NCBI GenBank assembly: GCA_004211235.1
Contig: SEEY01000136.1
Coordinates: forward strand, 1-8,581
Length of the DNA stretch: 8,581 nucleotides
Direction of reading: 5' to 3'
Origin: Rubrivivax sp.
Lineage (GTDB): Bacteria; Pseudomonadota; Gammaproteobacteria; Burkholderiales; Burkholderiaceae
Shown here: positions 1 to 7,895 of the stretch, piece after piece
Numbering within the stretch: position 1 is the stretch's first letter
Layout of the letters: the number at the start of each line of letters is the position of its first letter
Made by a program: the position numbers and the translations under genes
The notes under the pieces: model-generated
Seen by the model: only the letters and a program-made list of their open reading frames with translations
Database searches by the model: none
Told to the model about the DNA's origin: nothing

Positions 1-1
1 G

Positions 2-1405
<1,404 letters not shown>

Positions 1406-1410
1406 TCGTT

Positions 1411-1466
1411 GCGCTTCGGGCCGAGCGCCTGGCCGCTCCAGCCGCTCCGGCGGCTGGGCGAGCGGC
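1411..1466. terminator. Stem-loop pair between the convergent clpB and cyclase stops; probable bidirectional terminator
   Basis: The gap between the two stop codons holds a compound hairpin. Bases 1438-1445 (CCAGCCGC) pair perfectly with 1450-1457 (GCGGCTGG) around a TCCG loop. Bases 1432-1437 (GCCGCT) pair perfectly with 1461-1466 (AGCGGC), leaving a 3-nt bulge (1458-1460). That gives 14 base pairs, nearly all G-C. A smaller hairpin lies just left of it: 1411-1415 (GCGCT) with 1424-1428 (AGCGC). The outer stem abuts the cyclase stop codon. Neither side has a T-run, so this is not a textbook intrinsic terminator. It may instead act with Rho or protect the 3' end of the mRNA. The structure is read directly from the sequence; the role is inferred from its position. 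Confidence 0.6.
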
Positions 1467-2828
1467 TCACACGGTCGTCGGCGAGTCGCTCTGCAGCGTG
1501 CGGTCCATCTCGACGAGGTTGCGGCCCGCTTCCTTGGCGCGGTAGAGGGCGGCATCGGCGCGCTTGAGCGCGTCGGCAGCCGACCCGCCGGGCGGAGCAA
1601 GCGCCACGCCGAAGCTCGCGGTCACCGGGATGCGGTTGCCGGCGACGACGATGTCGCTCTGCTGCACGCGCTCGCGCAGCTTCTCGGCCAGCCGCGTCGC
1701 GTCGCGCAGGCGCGTACCCTGGCAGGCGATCAGGAATTCCTCGCCGCCCCAGCGGCCGAAGACGTCGCTGGCCCGCAGGTTGGCAGCGACGACGGCGGCG
1801 ACGCGGCGCAGCACCTCGTCGCCGCAGTCATGCCCGTGTCGGTCGTTGACATGCTTGAAGTGGTCGACGTCCAGCATCACCAGCGTCATGCCCTGGGCGG
1901 CTTCCTCGAAGTCGTCGAGCGACTGCTCCATGCCGCGACGATTCAGCACGCCGGTCAGCTCGTCAATGGTCGCCAGGCGGCGCAGCTTCTCCTGCTCGAT
2001 GCGCAGCTGGCGGGTGCGCACCGTGAGCGCGTCGATCTCGCGCTGTTGACGGTTGTGGCTGCGGCGCAGGTCGGCCCAGCCGCGCAGCACCATCAGGCTG
2101 GCGCCGAGCAGCCAGGCGCACAGGATGCCGAGGTAGACGCGGTCGCGGCTGACCCACTGGCCCTTCAGCGTCAGGCTGCGCAGCTCCATCTGATGCTCTT
2201 CGCCCGGCTTCAGGAAGGGCAGGTCGATGGAGACTGCCGTGGCGTTTTCCATGCCAGGGCGGTTGAACTCCCGCGGCAGGTCGTACTGGTGGATCCACCA
2301 TTCCGGCACGGTCAGTTCGCTCAGGTCGAGCTCCACCGGCTTGCCCAGGTCGCGTGGCCGCAGGTTGGCGGAGTGGAAGCGCGAGCTGTTGGCGTCTTCC
2401 ACCTTGGAGAACCGCCTGTCGAAGTCACGCACGGCGACGCGGACGAAGGGCGAATTGCCCTTGTAGGACAGATCCAGCTCGATGGTGTCGAAGCGGCTGA
2501 GATCCCGGCCGCGGGTGGGGTCGTTGCCCGACAGCACAAAGGTCACGCCGCAGCCCATGTAGCTGTACGGCGTCGAGTAATTGCAGCGCAGCGAGATCTT
2601 GCTTTCGTCCAGCCAGCCCACGGACGGGTCGTCCTGCGGCGCGTCGTACGGCCGGTTCAGGAAGGGGCCGTTGGCGGTGCCCGGCACGGTCAGCTCGAGG
2701 CGGCGGGCGGGCAGCAGCTCCACGCCAACTAATGCAGTTAGCGTGATGACAATGCCGGCTATCAGCAGATGAGGGTTGCTCAGGTCGTAGCGCACGCGGG
2801 TCGGGCAGACAGTCGATGCAGCCGGCAC
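1467..2828 (-). CDS. Membrane-anchored diguanylate cyclase with periplasmic sensor domain (GGDEF family)
   Basis: The product makes the second messenger cyclic di-GMP from two GTP. It has 453 residues. A first membrane segment (about 20-39) is followed by a periplasmic region (about 40-230), a second membrane segment (231-249), a charged linker likely to form a coiled coil (250-285) and a GGDEF domain (about 286-445). The active-site motif is GGEEF (361-365). Metal and substrate residues expected from PleD are present: D320, N328 and D337. The RxxD inhibitory site (R352-D355) stands exactly five residues before GGEEF, so product feedback inhibition is likely. No EAL domain is present. The periplasmic part is rich in alternating beta-strand patterns and has two cysteines (C82, C93). 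It looks like a beta-sandwich of the carbohydrate-binding type, but I cannot assign a family. The GTG at 2828 is taken as start because the next ATG (residue 91) would remove the first membrane segment; a GTG at residue 12 (2795) is an alternative. No clear Shine-Dalgarno is seen for either. Confidence 0.93.
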   Translation of the reverse strand: MPAASTVCPTRVRYDLSNPHLLIAGIVITLTALVGVELLPARRLELTVPGTANGPFLNRPYDAPQDDPSVGWLDESKISLRCNYSTPYSYMGCGVTFVLSGNDPTRGRDLSRFDTIELDLSYKGNSPFVRVAVRDFDRRFSKVEDANSSRFHSANLRPRDLGKPVELDLSELTVPEWWIHQYDLPREFNRPGMENATAVSIDLPFLKPGEEHQMELRSLTLKGQWVSRDRVYLGILCAWLLGASLMVLRGWADLRRSHNRQQREIDALTVRTRQLRIEQEKLRRLATIDELTGVLNRRGMEQSLDDFEEAAQGMTLVMLDVDHFKHVNDRHGHDCGDEVLRRVAAVVAANLRASDVFGRWGGEEFLIACQGTRLRDATRLAEKLRERVQQSDIVVAGNRIPVTASFGVALAPPGGSAADALKRADAALYRAKEAGRNLVEMDRTLQSDSPTTV

Positions 2829-2856
2829 TGTATGACGGGGCGATTCTTTCGTCTGC

Positions 2857-2885
2857 CCTATACGTCACGGTCCGCGCGGTTTCGA
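2857..2885 (-). promoter_or_regulatory. Candidate sigma-70-type promoter for the diguanylate cyclase gene
   Basis: On the minus strand TCGAAA (2885-2880) and TATAGG (2862-2857) are separated by exactly 17 bp. Each matches four of six consensus bases. Transcription would start near 2850, leaving a leader of about 22 nt before the GTG at 2828. Spacing and position fit well, but four-of-six matches arise by chance, so this is only a candidate. Confidence 0.3.
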
Positions 2886-2887
2886 CA

Positions 2888-2901
2888 TGCCCGTCAGGGC
2901 A
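2888..2901. repeat. Short perfect inverted repeat in the divergent intergenic region
   Basis: TGCCC (2888-2892) and GGGCA (2897-2901) form a perfect 5-bp inverted repeat around GTCA. It lies just upstream of the candidate cyclase promoter and between two divergent genes, where a regulator might bind. At this size in GC-rich DNA it could easily be chance. I see no other convincing motif between 2829 and 2992. Confidence 0.25.
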
Positions 2902-2992
2902 AGCGAGGATTTGACCTTCAGCACGCTCCGCGCGCATGTGGCCCCAGACCGCGGGTTTGCCGCTGGCGGGCACGCGCCGGTTTGCGGTCAAC

Positions 2993-3889
2993 ATGGCGGA
3001 CATGGACTGGCTGCCCGACGTTGTTCTCGACCTGTATCGACGCCACTTCGACTGGCGCGACCTGACGCTCGTCATGCTGTCGCCGGTCTTCGGCGTCCTC
3101 ATCGCCCTGGAGGCCTGGCGCTTTCGCAAGACCGGCGTGTTCGACTTCCGCGACAGCTTCGACAGCCTGAACAGCGGCGGCAGCTATCTGGTGGCCGACC
3201 TCTTCCTGCTGACGGTGCTGGTGCTGCCGGCCATGGGCTGGGTCCACGACCACCGGCTCTTCACGATCGACATCACCGTGTGGCGCTTCGTCGGCCTGTT
3301 CCTGCTGGTGGAGTTGCTGTACTACGGCTTTCACCGCGGCAGCCACCGCATCCGCTGGTTCTGGTGCGCCCATGTCGTGCACCACGGCTCGGAGAAGATG
3401 AACTTCGGCACGGCGCTGCGGCAGAGCTGGTTCTACCCCATCGCCGGCAACTGGCTCTTCTACCTGCCGGCGGTGTGGCTGGGCTTCGAGCCGCGCTGGG
3501 TGCTGTTCGCGCTGTCGCTGAACCTGGGCTACCAGTTCTTCGTGCACACCACCTGGGTGGGCAGGATGCCGGCCTGGTTCGAGTTCATCTTCAATACGCC
3601 GTCCCACCACCGTGCCCACCACGGCCGCAACCCGCAATACATCGACCGCAACTTCGGCGGCACGCTGATCATCTTCGACCGCCTGTTCGGCAGCTTCGTG
3701 CCGGAGGAGGCGCCGGTCGATTACGGCCTGGAGCACCCGTTCCCGACGCACAACCTGTTCTGGCTGAACGCGCACGAATGGCGGGCGATGTTCCATGACA
3801 TGGCCCAGGAGAAGACCTGGGGCATGCGGCTGGCCCACCTGTGGAAGCCGCCGGAGTGGCGGCGGCACGGCAACGGGTTCAGGGACTGA
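2993..3889 (+). CDS. Sterol desaturase / fatty acid hydroxylase superfamily membrane protein, AGMO (TMEM195)-like
   Basis: This is an integral-membrane di-iron oxygenase of the fatty acid hydroxylase superfamily, which oxidises C-H or ether-lipid carbons using O2. With the start at 2993 it has 298 residues. The three histidine boxes are complete: HRGSH (114-118), HVVHH (127-131) and HHRAHH (205-210). Hydrophobic segments lie near 24-43, 65-84, 96-114, 146-165 and 169-188. The stretch between boxes (TALRQS), the context of the third box (NTPSHHRAHHGRN, then YIDRNFGG, LIIFDRLFGSF) and a later YGLEHP closely recall animal alkylglycerol monooxygenase, more than sterol C5-desaturase. The true substrate is unknown, and bacterial members of this group are mostly uncharacterised. 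The start is uncertain: ATGs at 2936 and 3002 are in frame. I prefer 2993 because the residues encoded before it look unlike protein, but no start has a good Shine-Dalgarno. The gene diverges from the cyclase gene and its last 11 bases overlap the convergent peptidase gene. Confidence 0.9.
   Translation: MADMDWLPDVVLDLYRRHFDWRDLTLVMLSPVFGVLIALEAWRFRKTGVFDFRDSFDSLNSGGSYLVADLFLLTVLVLPAMGWVHDHRLFTIDITVWRFVGLFLLVELLYYGFHRGSHRIRWFWCAHVVHHGSEKMNFGTALRQSWFYPIAGNWLFYLPAVWLGFEPRWVLFALSLNLGYQFFVHTTWVGRMPAWFEFIFNTPSHHRAHHGRNPQYIDRNFGGTLIIFDRLFGSFVPEEAPVDYGLEHPFPTHNLFWLNAHEWRAMFHDMAQEKTWGMRLAHLWKPPEWRRHGNGFRD
3847..3863 (-). terminator. Weak candidate hairpin downstream of the peptidase operon, inside the desaturase 3' end
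   Basis: GCCGCC (3847-3852) and GGCGGC (3858-3863) form a perfect 6-bp stem with a 5-nt loop. It begins 15 nt beyond the stop codon of the leftmost peptidase. On the minus strand only TTCCAC follows, so there is no real T-run. It lies within coding sequence for the desaturase, so codon choice alone could explain it. Confidence 0.2.
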
Positions 3890-5876
3890 GGTAGCGGGCC
3901 AGGAAGGCCGCCATGCGCTCGGCATGGTCGACACGGTTCGCGACGATGCCGAAGCCGTGACCCTCGCCGGGATACGTCACCCAAACCGGCTCGTTGCCGG
4001 CCTCGCGCAGCGCATCCCGCATGCGCTTGCCATGCGCCAGCGGCACACGGCGGTCGTCCTCGCCGAAGGCCAGCATCACAGGCGCCTTGATGCGCGCGGC
4101 CTGCTTCACGGGTGAGTTGGCGGCGATCATCTGGGCGTCCTTCTGCAGGTCGCCGATCATCTCGGGCAGGCTGTACTTGCGGCTTTCGCTGCTGGTGTCG
4201 TCGTCCACCCACCACGAGCCCTTGAGCAGCAGCTCCAGGTCCGTCACGGCCAGCCCCGCCACGCCGCAGCGGTACAGGTCCGGGTCATTCACCAGGCCCA
4301 TGAGGGCGCTGTAGCCGCCGTAGCTGGCGCCGACGATGCAGGCCTTGTCGCTGGCGATGCCTTGTTTCAGCGCCCAGCGCAGCGCATCGGCCACGTCGTT
4401 CTGCATGGCCTGGCCCCACTGCCTGAAGCCGGCGCGGAAATGCGCCTGGCCATAGCCCGTGCTGCCGCGGAATTCCGGCTCGATGACGGCATAGCCGCGC
4501 GACGCCAGGAACTGCGCCTGGCCGTGCCAGCCCCACACGTTCCCGCGCACCCAGGGGCCGCCGTGCACCAGCACCACGGCGGGCAGCGCGCTGTTGGCGT
4601 CGGCGCGCCTGGTGACCCACACCGGCAGGTCGCGGCCGTCGCGCGCGGCAATGCGGTGGAAGTCCATCTGCGCCATGTCCGACGGCTTGACGTCGTCGCG
4701 CACCCGACCGACCGCGCGCCACGCCTTCTCGCCCGCGGGCGGCTGCGCCTGGTAGACCCAGAACTGGCCGGGGTCGCGGTCGCTGTAGCTGCGCACCAGC
4801 GCCGTCATGTCGGGCTGGCCGCAGTGCCGGCAGGTGATGCGGTTGATGCGGCCGGGCAGGCGGGCATCGGCCTCGCCCTGCAAGGCCTTCAGCGCGTCGT
4901 TGAACCAGACCGTGGTCTCGCCATCGGTGATGACGCGCACGCCCAGGGCCGCGCCCGGGCCGTCGCTGATGAGGCTGCCGTTGAAGTTGAAGCCGGGCGT
5001 GACGACGAGGGGCTTGGTTTCCGGCGCACGGCGTTCGAAGTCGTAGCGGCTCAGCACCACCTCGCCGGCCTTGCCCCGTGGCTGCGTCACGAAGAGCTGA
5101 CCGGCCTCGTCGACCGCCTGGATGCCGAAGGGAACGGCCAGCGCGCTGGCCTCGTACAGCGGTTCCCAGTCTTTTGCGCCGGGGCCGCGCCAGAAGGTGG
5201 CCGTACGGCCCTCGTTGCGCGCGATGGCCACGCGCAGCTCGCCGCGGCTGTCGGTCACCCAGTCGACCGTGTTGGGCGGCGGCCTGACGTCGGGCGAGCG
5301 GTAACGGGCGGTGCGCGTGTTCAGCCACAGTGGCGTGGCGATGTGGCGTTCGTCCAGCGAGATTTCGGCGATCAGCACTTCGTCGCTGACCTCGCCGCCG
5401 CTCGGCGCCGGCACGCGCAGCAGGCGGTGGTTCCAGTCGAGCAGGCGCTCGTTGCGGATGGAGCCGTCGGTGACGACGGGCCGGTTCTGGCGCCGCACCA
5501 GCTGGCGCAGCTGGGTGCCGTCCGGATTGACGGCGAACAGGCCCGGCACGCCGTTGGGCCGGCCGCTGCCGTCGGACAGGTCGACAACGCCGAAGATGAG
5601 CCGGTTGTCATTGACCCAATGCACTTGCGAGATGTCGCCGTCGCCGAACTGGGCCGTGCGCGTGGCCTTGCCGGTGGAGAGGTCGAAGACCGCCAGGCCG
5701 ATGCGCTTGAGCCCGCGCGCCGTGGTGACGGCCAGCTGGCGGCCCGAGGGCGACAGCACGGCCTCGGCGATGTCGGGGTCGCGGAAGAACACCTCTGCGG
5801 CCGGCGGTGCGGCCCCGGCCACGGCCGACAGCAGGAGCAGGGCGGCAGCGGCCCAGCGTTTCGCAGTCGCTTGCAT
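3879..5876 (-). CDS. Exported S9 family (prolyl oligopeptidase-type) serine peptidase, copy 1 of a tandem array
   Basis: The product is a predicted periplasmic or surface serine peptidase that cleaves short peptides. It has 665 residues. A signal peptide (1-22, basic start, hydrophobic ALLLLSAVAG core, AGA-A cleavage site) precedes an N-terminal beta-propeller-like region (about 25-395) opening with DPDIAEAVLSPSG. An alpha/beta hydrolase domain follows (about 400-665). The oxyanion-side motif is HGGPW (438-442). The catalytic triad is S518 in GASYGGYS, D608 in GEDDRRVP and H640 in GEGHGF. A CxxC pair (C349, C352) sits late in the propeller. C513 and C537 flank the serine and may form a disulfide. 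The frame stays open for 118 codons upstream of the ATG at 5876, but that part overlaps the neighbouring copy in another frame, whereas the ATG gives a clean signal peptide. The gene starts 11 bp after copy 2, with which it must be co-transcribed. Exact specificity (acylaminoacyl-, dipeptidyl- or oligopeptidase) cannot be told. Confidence 0.93.
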   Translation of the reverse strand: MQATAKRWAAAALLLLSAVAGAAPPAAEVFFRDPDIAEAVLSPSGRQLAVTTARGLKRIGLAVFDLSTGKATRTAQFGDGDISQVHWVNDNRLIFGVVDLSDGSGRPNGVPGLFAVNPDGTQLRQLVRRQNRPVVTDGSIRNERLLDWNHRLLRVPAPSGGEVSDEVLIAEISLDERHIATPLWLNTRTARYRSPDVRPPPNTVDWVTDSRGELRVAIARNEGRTATFWRGPGAKDWEPLYEASALAVPFGIQAVDEAGQLFVTQPRGKAGEVVLSRYDFERRAPETKPLVVTPGFNFNGSLISDGPGAALGVRVITDGETTVWFNDALKALQGEADARLPGRINRITCRHCGQPDMTALVRSYSDRDPGQFWVYQAQPPAGEKAWRAVGRVRDDVKPSDMAQMDFHRIAARDGRDLPVWVTRRADANSALPAVVLVHGGPWVRGNVWGWHGQAQFLASRGYAVIEPEFRGSTGYGQAHFRAGFRQWGQAMQNDVADALRWALKQGIASDKACIVGASYGGYSALMGLVNDPDLYRCGVAGLAVTDLELLLKGSWWVDDDTSSESRKYSLPEMIGDLQKDAQMIAANSPVKQAARIKAPVMLAFGEDDRRVPLAHGKRMRDALREAGNEPVWVTYPGEGHGFGIVANRVDHAERMAAFLARYLSP

Positions 5877-5884
5877 CGTCGACG

Positions 5885-5889
5885 CCCTC
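5885..5889 (-). promoter_or_regulatory. Ribosome binding site of peptidase copy 1, overlapping the stop codon of copy 2
   Basis: On the minus strand GAGGG overlaps the TGA stop of copy 2 and sits 8 nt before the ATG at 5876. Correct spacing supports this ATG over the longer upstream open frame. The overlap suggests ribosomes finishing copy 2 may restart on copy 1. Confidence 0.6.
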
Positions 5890-7885
5890 AGGGGTTGGCT
5901 GGCGCCAGGTGTCTGGCGAGAAAGGTCTCCACCCGGCGTGCGAAGTCCATGCGGTTCTCCGTTTTCGTGAAGCCGTGCGCCTCGCCTGCGTAGACCACCC
6001 ATTCCGGCGGCCGGCCGGCGGCGGCCAGCGCGTCGCGCATGCGCGTGCCGTGGGCCAGCGGCACGCGGACGTCCTCGGCGCCGTGGGCCAGCAGCAGCGG
6101 CGCCTTCATGCGTGCGGCCAGCTTCACCGGCGAGTTGGCGGCGATCATGGCGGCGTCCCGGGTGGCATCGCCGATCACGTCGGCAGTGGTCAGCCGGCGC
6201 GACATGGCCAGGTCGTCGCGCACGAACCATGAGCCCTGCACCATCAGCTCCAGGTCGGAAACGGCGACCCAGGCCACGCCACAGCGGTAGAGGTCGGGAT
6301 CCTTTGCCAGGCCCATCAGCGTGGCATAGCCGCCGTAGCTGGCGCCCATGATGCAGGCCTTATCGCTCGCCAGCCCGGCCTGCTGCGCCCAGCGCAGCGC
6401 GTCGGTCACGTCGTCCTGCATGGCCTGGCCCCACTGCTTCCAGCCGGCGCGGAAATGTTCGTCGCCATAGCCCGTGCTGCCGCGGAACTCGGGCTCGATG
6501 ACGACGTAGCCCCGCGAGGCGAGGAACTGCGCCCAGCCGTTCCACTGCCAGACGACGCCGCGCGCCCAGGGGCCGCCGTGCACCAGCACGACGGCGGGCA
6601 GCGGGCCCTTGGCAGCGTCGGGGCGGGTCACCCACACCGGCAGCTCGCGGCCGTCGCGGGCCTTGATGGTCTGCAGGTCCACGCCGGCCATCTGCGCCGG
6701 ATCGACGGCTTCGCGGATGCGGCCGAGCGCCCGCCAGCGGTTCTCGCCTTCGGCCGGCCTGGCCTGGTACAGCCACAGCTTGCCGGGATCGTGGTCGGTG
6801 TAGGAGTTGACGATCGCCACCATGTCCGGCTGGCCGCAACGCCGGCAGTCGATGCGGTTGAGCTTGCCGGGCATCAGCTGGTCGACCTGGGCCTGGAACT
6901 TCTTCATGCGCTCGTCCAGCCAGACCGTGGCTTCGCTGTCGGCCACGGTGCGCACGCCCAGCACGACGCCGCCCTGCCTGAGCAGCTGGCCCTGGAAGTC
7001 GAAGCCCGGTGCGCGCACCAGTGGCGGCTCCGCCGGCGCCTTGGCCTGGGCGTCGTAGCGCGTCAGCACCCGCTGCGAACTGCCCTTGGGCACGTGGCTC
7101 ACGTACAGGGAGCCGTCATCGGCCACGCCTTCGAGCTCGAAAGGCTGGTCGAAGAAGGTCGTGTCGTAGAGCTTCACCCATTCCGTCTTGCCCGGCGGCA
7201 GCCAGTGGGCCTGGAAGCGGTCACCTTCCCGCGTCAGCGTGGCGCGCACGTCGCCGTGGTCGTCCACCACCCAGCGGTAGCTGTTGCTGGGGGCGGCGGC
7301 GGTGTAGTTGCGTGTGCCGCCGTTGTTCGTGTTGATCCAGACCGGGCTTTCGACGTAGCCGCCGTTCGCGTTGCCCATCTCGGCCAGCAGCACGCGGTCG
7401 TTGGGCTCGCCCGCGCGCGGCTCGGGAACCATCATCAGCCGGTGGTTCCAGTTCAGGCCGTCCGGGTTGGTTGAATCGCTGGTGATGAAGTTGGACGTCT
7501 GCCGCACCAGCATGCGCATGCGTGAGCCGTCGGCGTTGACGGCGAACAGGCCCGGCGCCTTGCGTTGGCTGCCGCTGGCCTCGCCCAGGTCGGTCAGGCT
7601 GAAGACGAGGCGGTCCTCGTTGACCCAGCGCACCTGGACGACGTCGGACCCGGCCGATTGCACGGCACGCGTCATCTTGCCGCCCGGCGCCAGGTCCATG
7701 ACGACCAGGCCGACACGGGCCGCGCCCTTGGCTGACGTGATGGCCAGGCGCGCGCCGGAAGGCGACAGCACGGCCTCGGCGATGTCGGGGTCGCTGAAGA
7801 AGGTCTCGGGTGGCGGCGGCGCGGCGGTGGCGGCAAAGGCGGCAGCGGCCAGGGCGCTTGCGAGGAGTCGGGCGGTCGTACTCAT
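5888..7885 (-). CDS. Exported S9 family (prolyl oligopeptidase-type) serine peptidase, copy 2 of a tandem array
   Basis: This is a full-length paralogue of the gene to its left, also 665 residues. A signal peptide (1-21, alanine-rich core, ATA-A cleavage site) is followed by a proline run, a propeller-like region (about 24-393) and the alpha/beta hydrolase domain (about 398-665). The triad is S516 in GASYGGYA, D605 in GAEDVRVP and H637 in GEAHGF, with HGGPW at 436-440, so the enzyme should be active. Cysteines match copy 1 one for one: C347 and C350 (CRRC), C511 and C535. Over the 120 residues starting at LPAVVLVHGG I count 95 identities with copy 1; over residues 81-130 of the propeller only 26 of 50. 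The ATG at 7885 lies 7 bp after the copy 3 stop. No good Shine-Dalgarno precedes it, so translation may depend on ribosomes arriving from copy 3. The same enzymatic uncertainty applies as for copy 1. Confidence 0.93.
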   Translation of the reverse strand: MSTTARLLASALAAAAFAATAAPPPPETFFSDPDIAEAVLSPSGARLAITSAKGAARVGLVVMDLAPGGKMTRAVQSAGSDVVQVRWVNEDRLVFSLTDLGEASGSQRKAPGLFAVNADGSRMRMLVRQTSNFITSDSTNPDGLNWNHRLMMVPEPRAGEPNDRVLLAEMGNANGGYVESPVWINTNNGGTRNYTAAAPSNSYRWVVDDHGDVRATLTREGDRFQAHWLPPGKTEWVKLYDTTFFDQPFELEGVADDGSLYVSHVPKGSSQRVLTRYDAQAKAPAEPPLVRAPGFDFQGQLLRQGGVVLGVRTVADSEATVWLDERMKKFQAQVDQLMPGKLNRIDCRRCGQPDMVAIVNSYTDHDPGKLWLYQARPAEGENRWRALGRIREAVDPAQMAGVDLQTIKARDGRELPVWVTRPDAAKGPLPAVVLVHGGPWARGVVWQWNGWAQFLASRGYVVIEPEFRGSTGYGDEHFRAGWKQWGQAMQDDVTDALRWAQQAGLASDKACIMGASYGGYATLMGLAKDPDLYRCGVAWVAVSDLELMVQGSWFVRDDLAMSRRLTTADVIGDATRDAAMIAANSPVKLAARMKAPLLLAHGAEDVRVPLAHGTRMRDALAAAGRPPEWVVYAGEAHGFTKTENRMDFARRVETFLARHLAPANP

Positions 7886-7895
7886 GTGGCTATCA
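7886..7895 (-). other. Junction between peptidase copies 3 and 2 with tandem in-frame stops TGA-TAG
   Basis: On the minus strand copy 3 ends TGA (7895-7893), immediately followed in frame by TAG (7892-7890). The ATG of copy 2 begins 7 nt after the first stop, in another frame. No purine-rich ribosome binding site fits in or just before this gap. The arrangement favours translational coupling; this is inferred from spacing only. Confidence 0.5.

Noticed and set aside
2911..2939. TTGACC as a -35 box for the desaturase
   Set aside because: At 16-18 bp spacing no acceptable -10 hexamer follows, so no promoter is called on this strand.
2936..2992. A 19-residue upstream extension of the desaturase
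   Set aside because: No ribosome binding site is seen at 2936 and the added residues show no membrane or targeting character. It cannot be fully excluded without start mapping.
4362..5993. A 543-codon open frame on the plus strand opposite peptidase copy 1
   Set aside because: It is antisense to an intact peptidase with an expected triad; its composition is a codon-bias artefact and it has no recognisable motif. A similar 339-codon frame at 6455-7474 is rejected for the same reason.
5877..6230. A 118-codon N-terminal extension of peptidase copy 1
   Set aside because: It overlaps the conserved 3' end of copy 2 in another frame and is Arg/Gly/Ala-rich nonsense. The ATG at 5876 has a ribosome binding site and begins a normal signal peptide.
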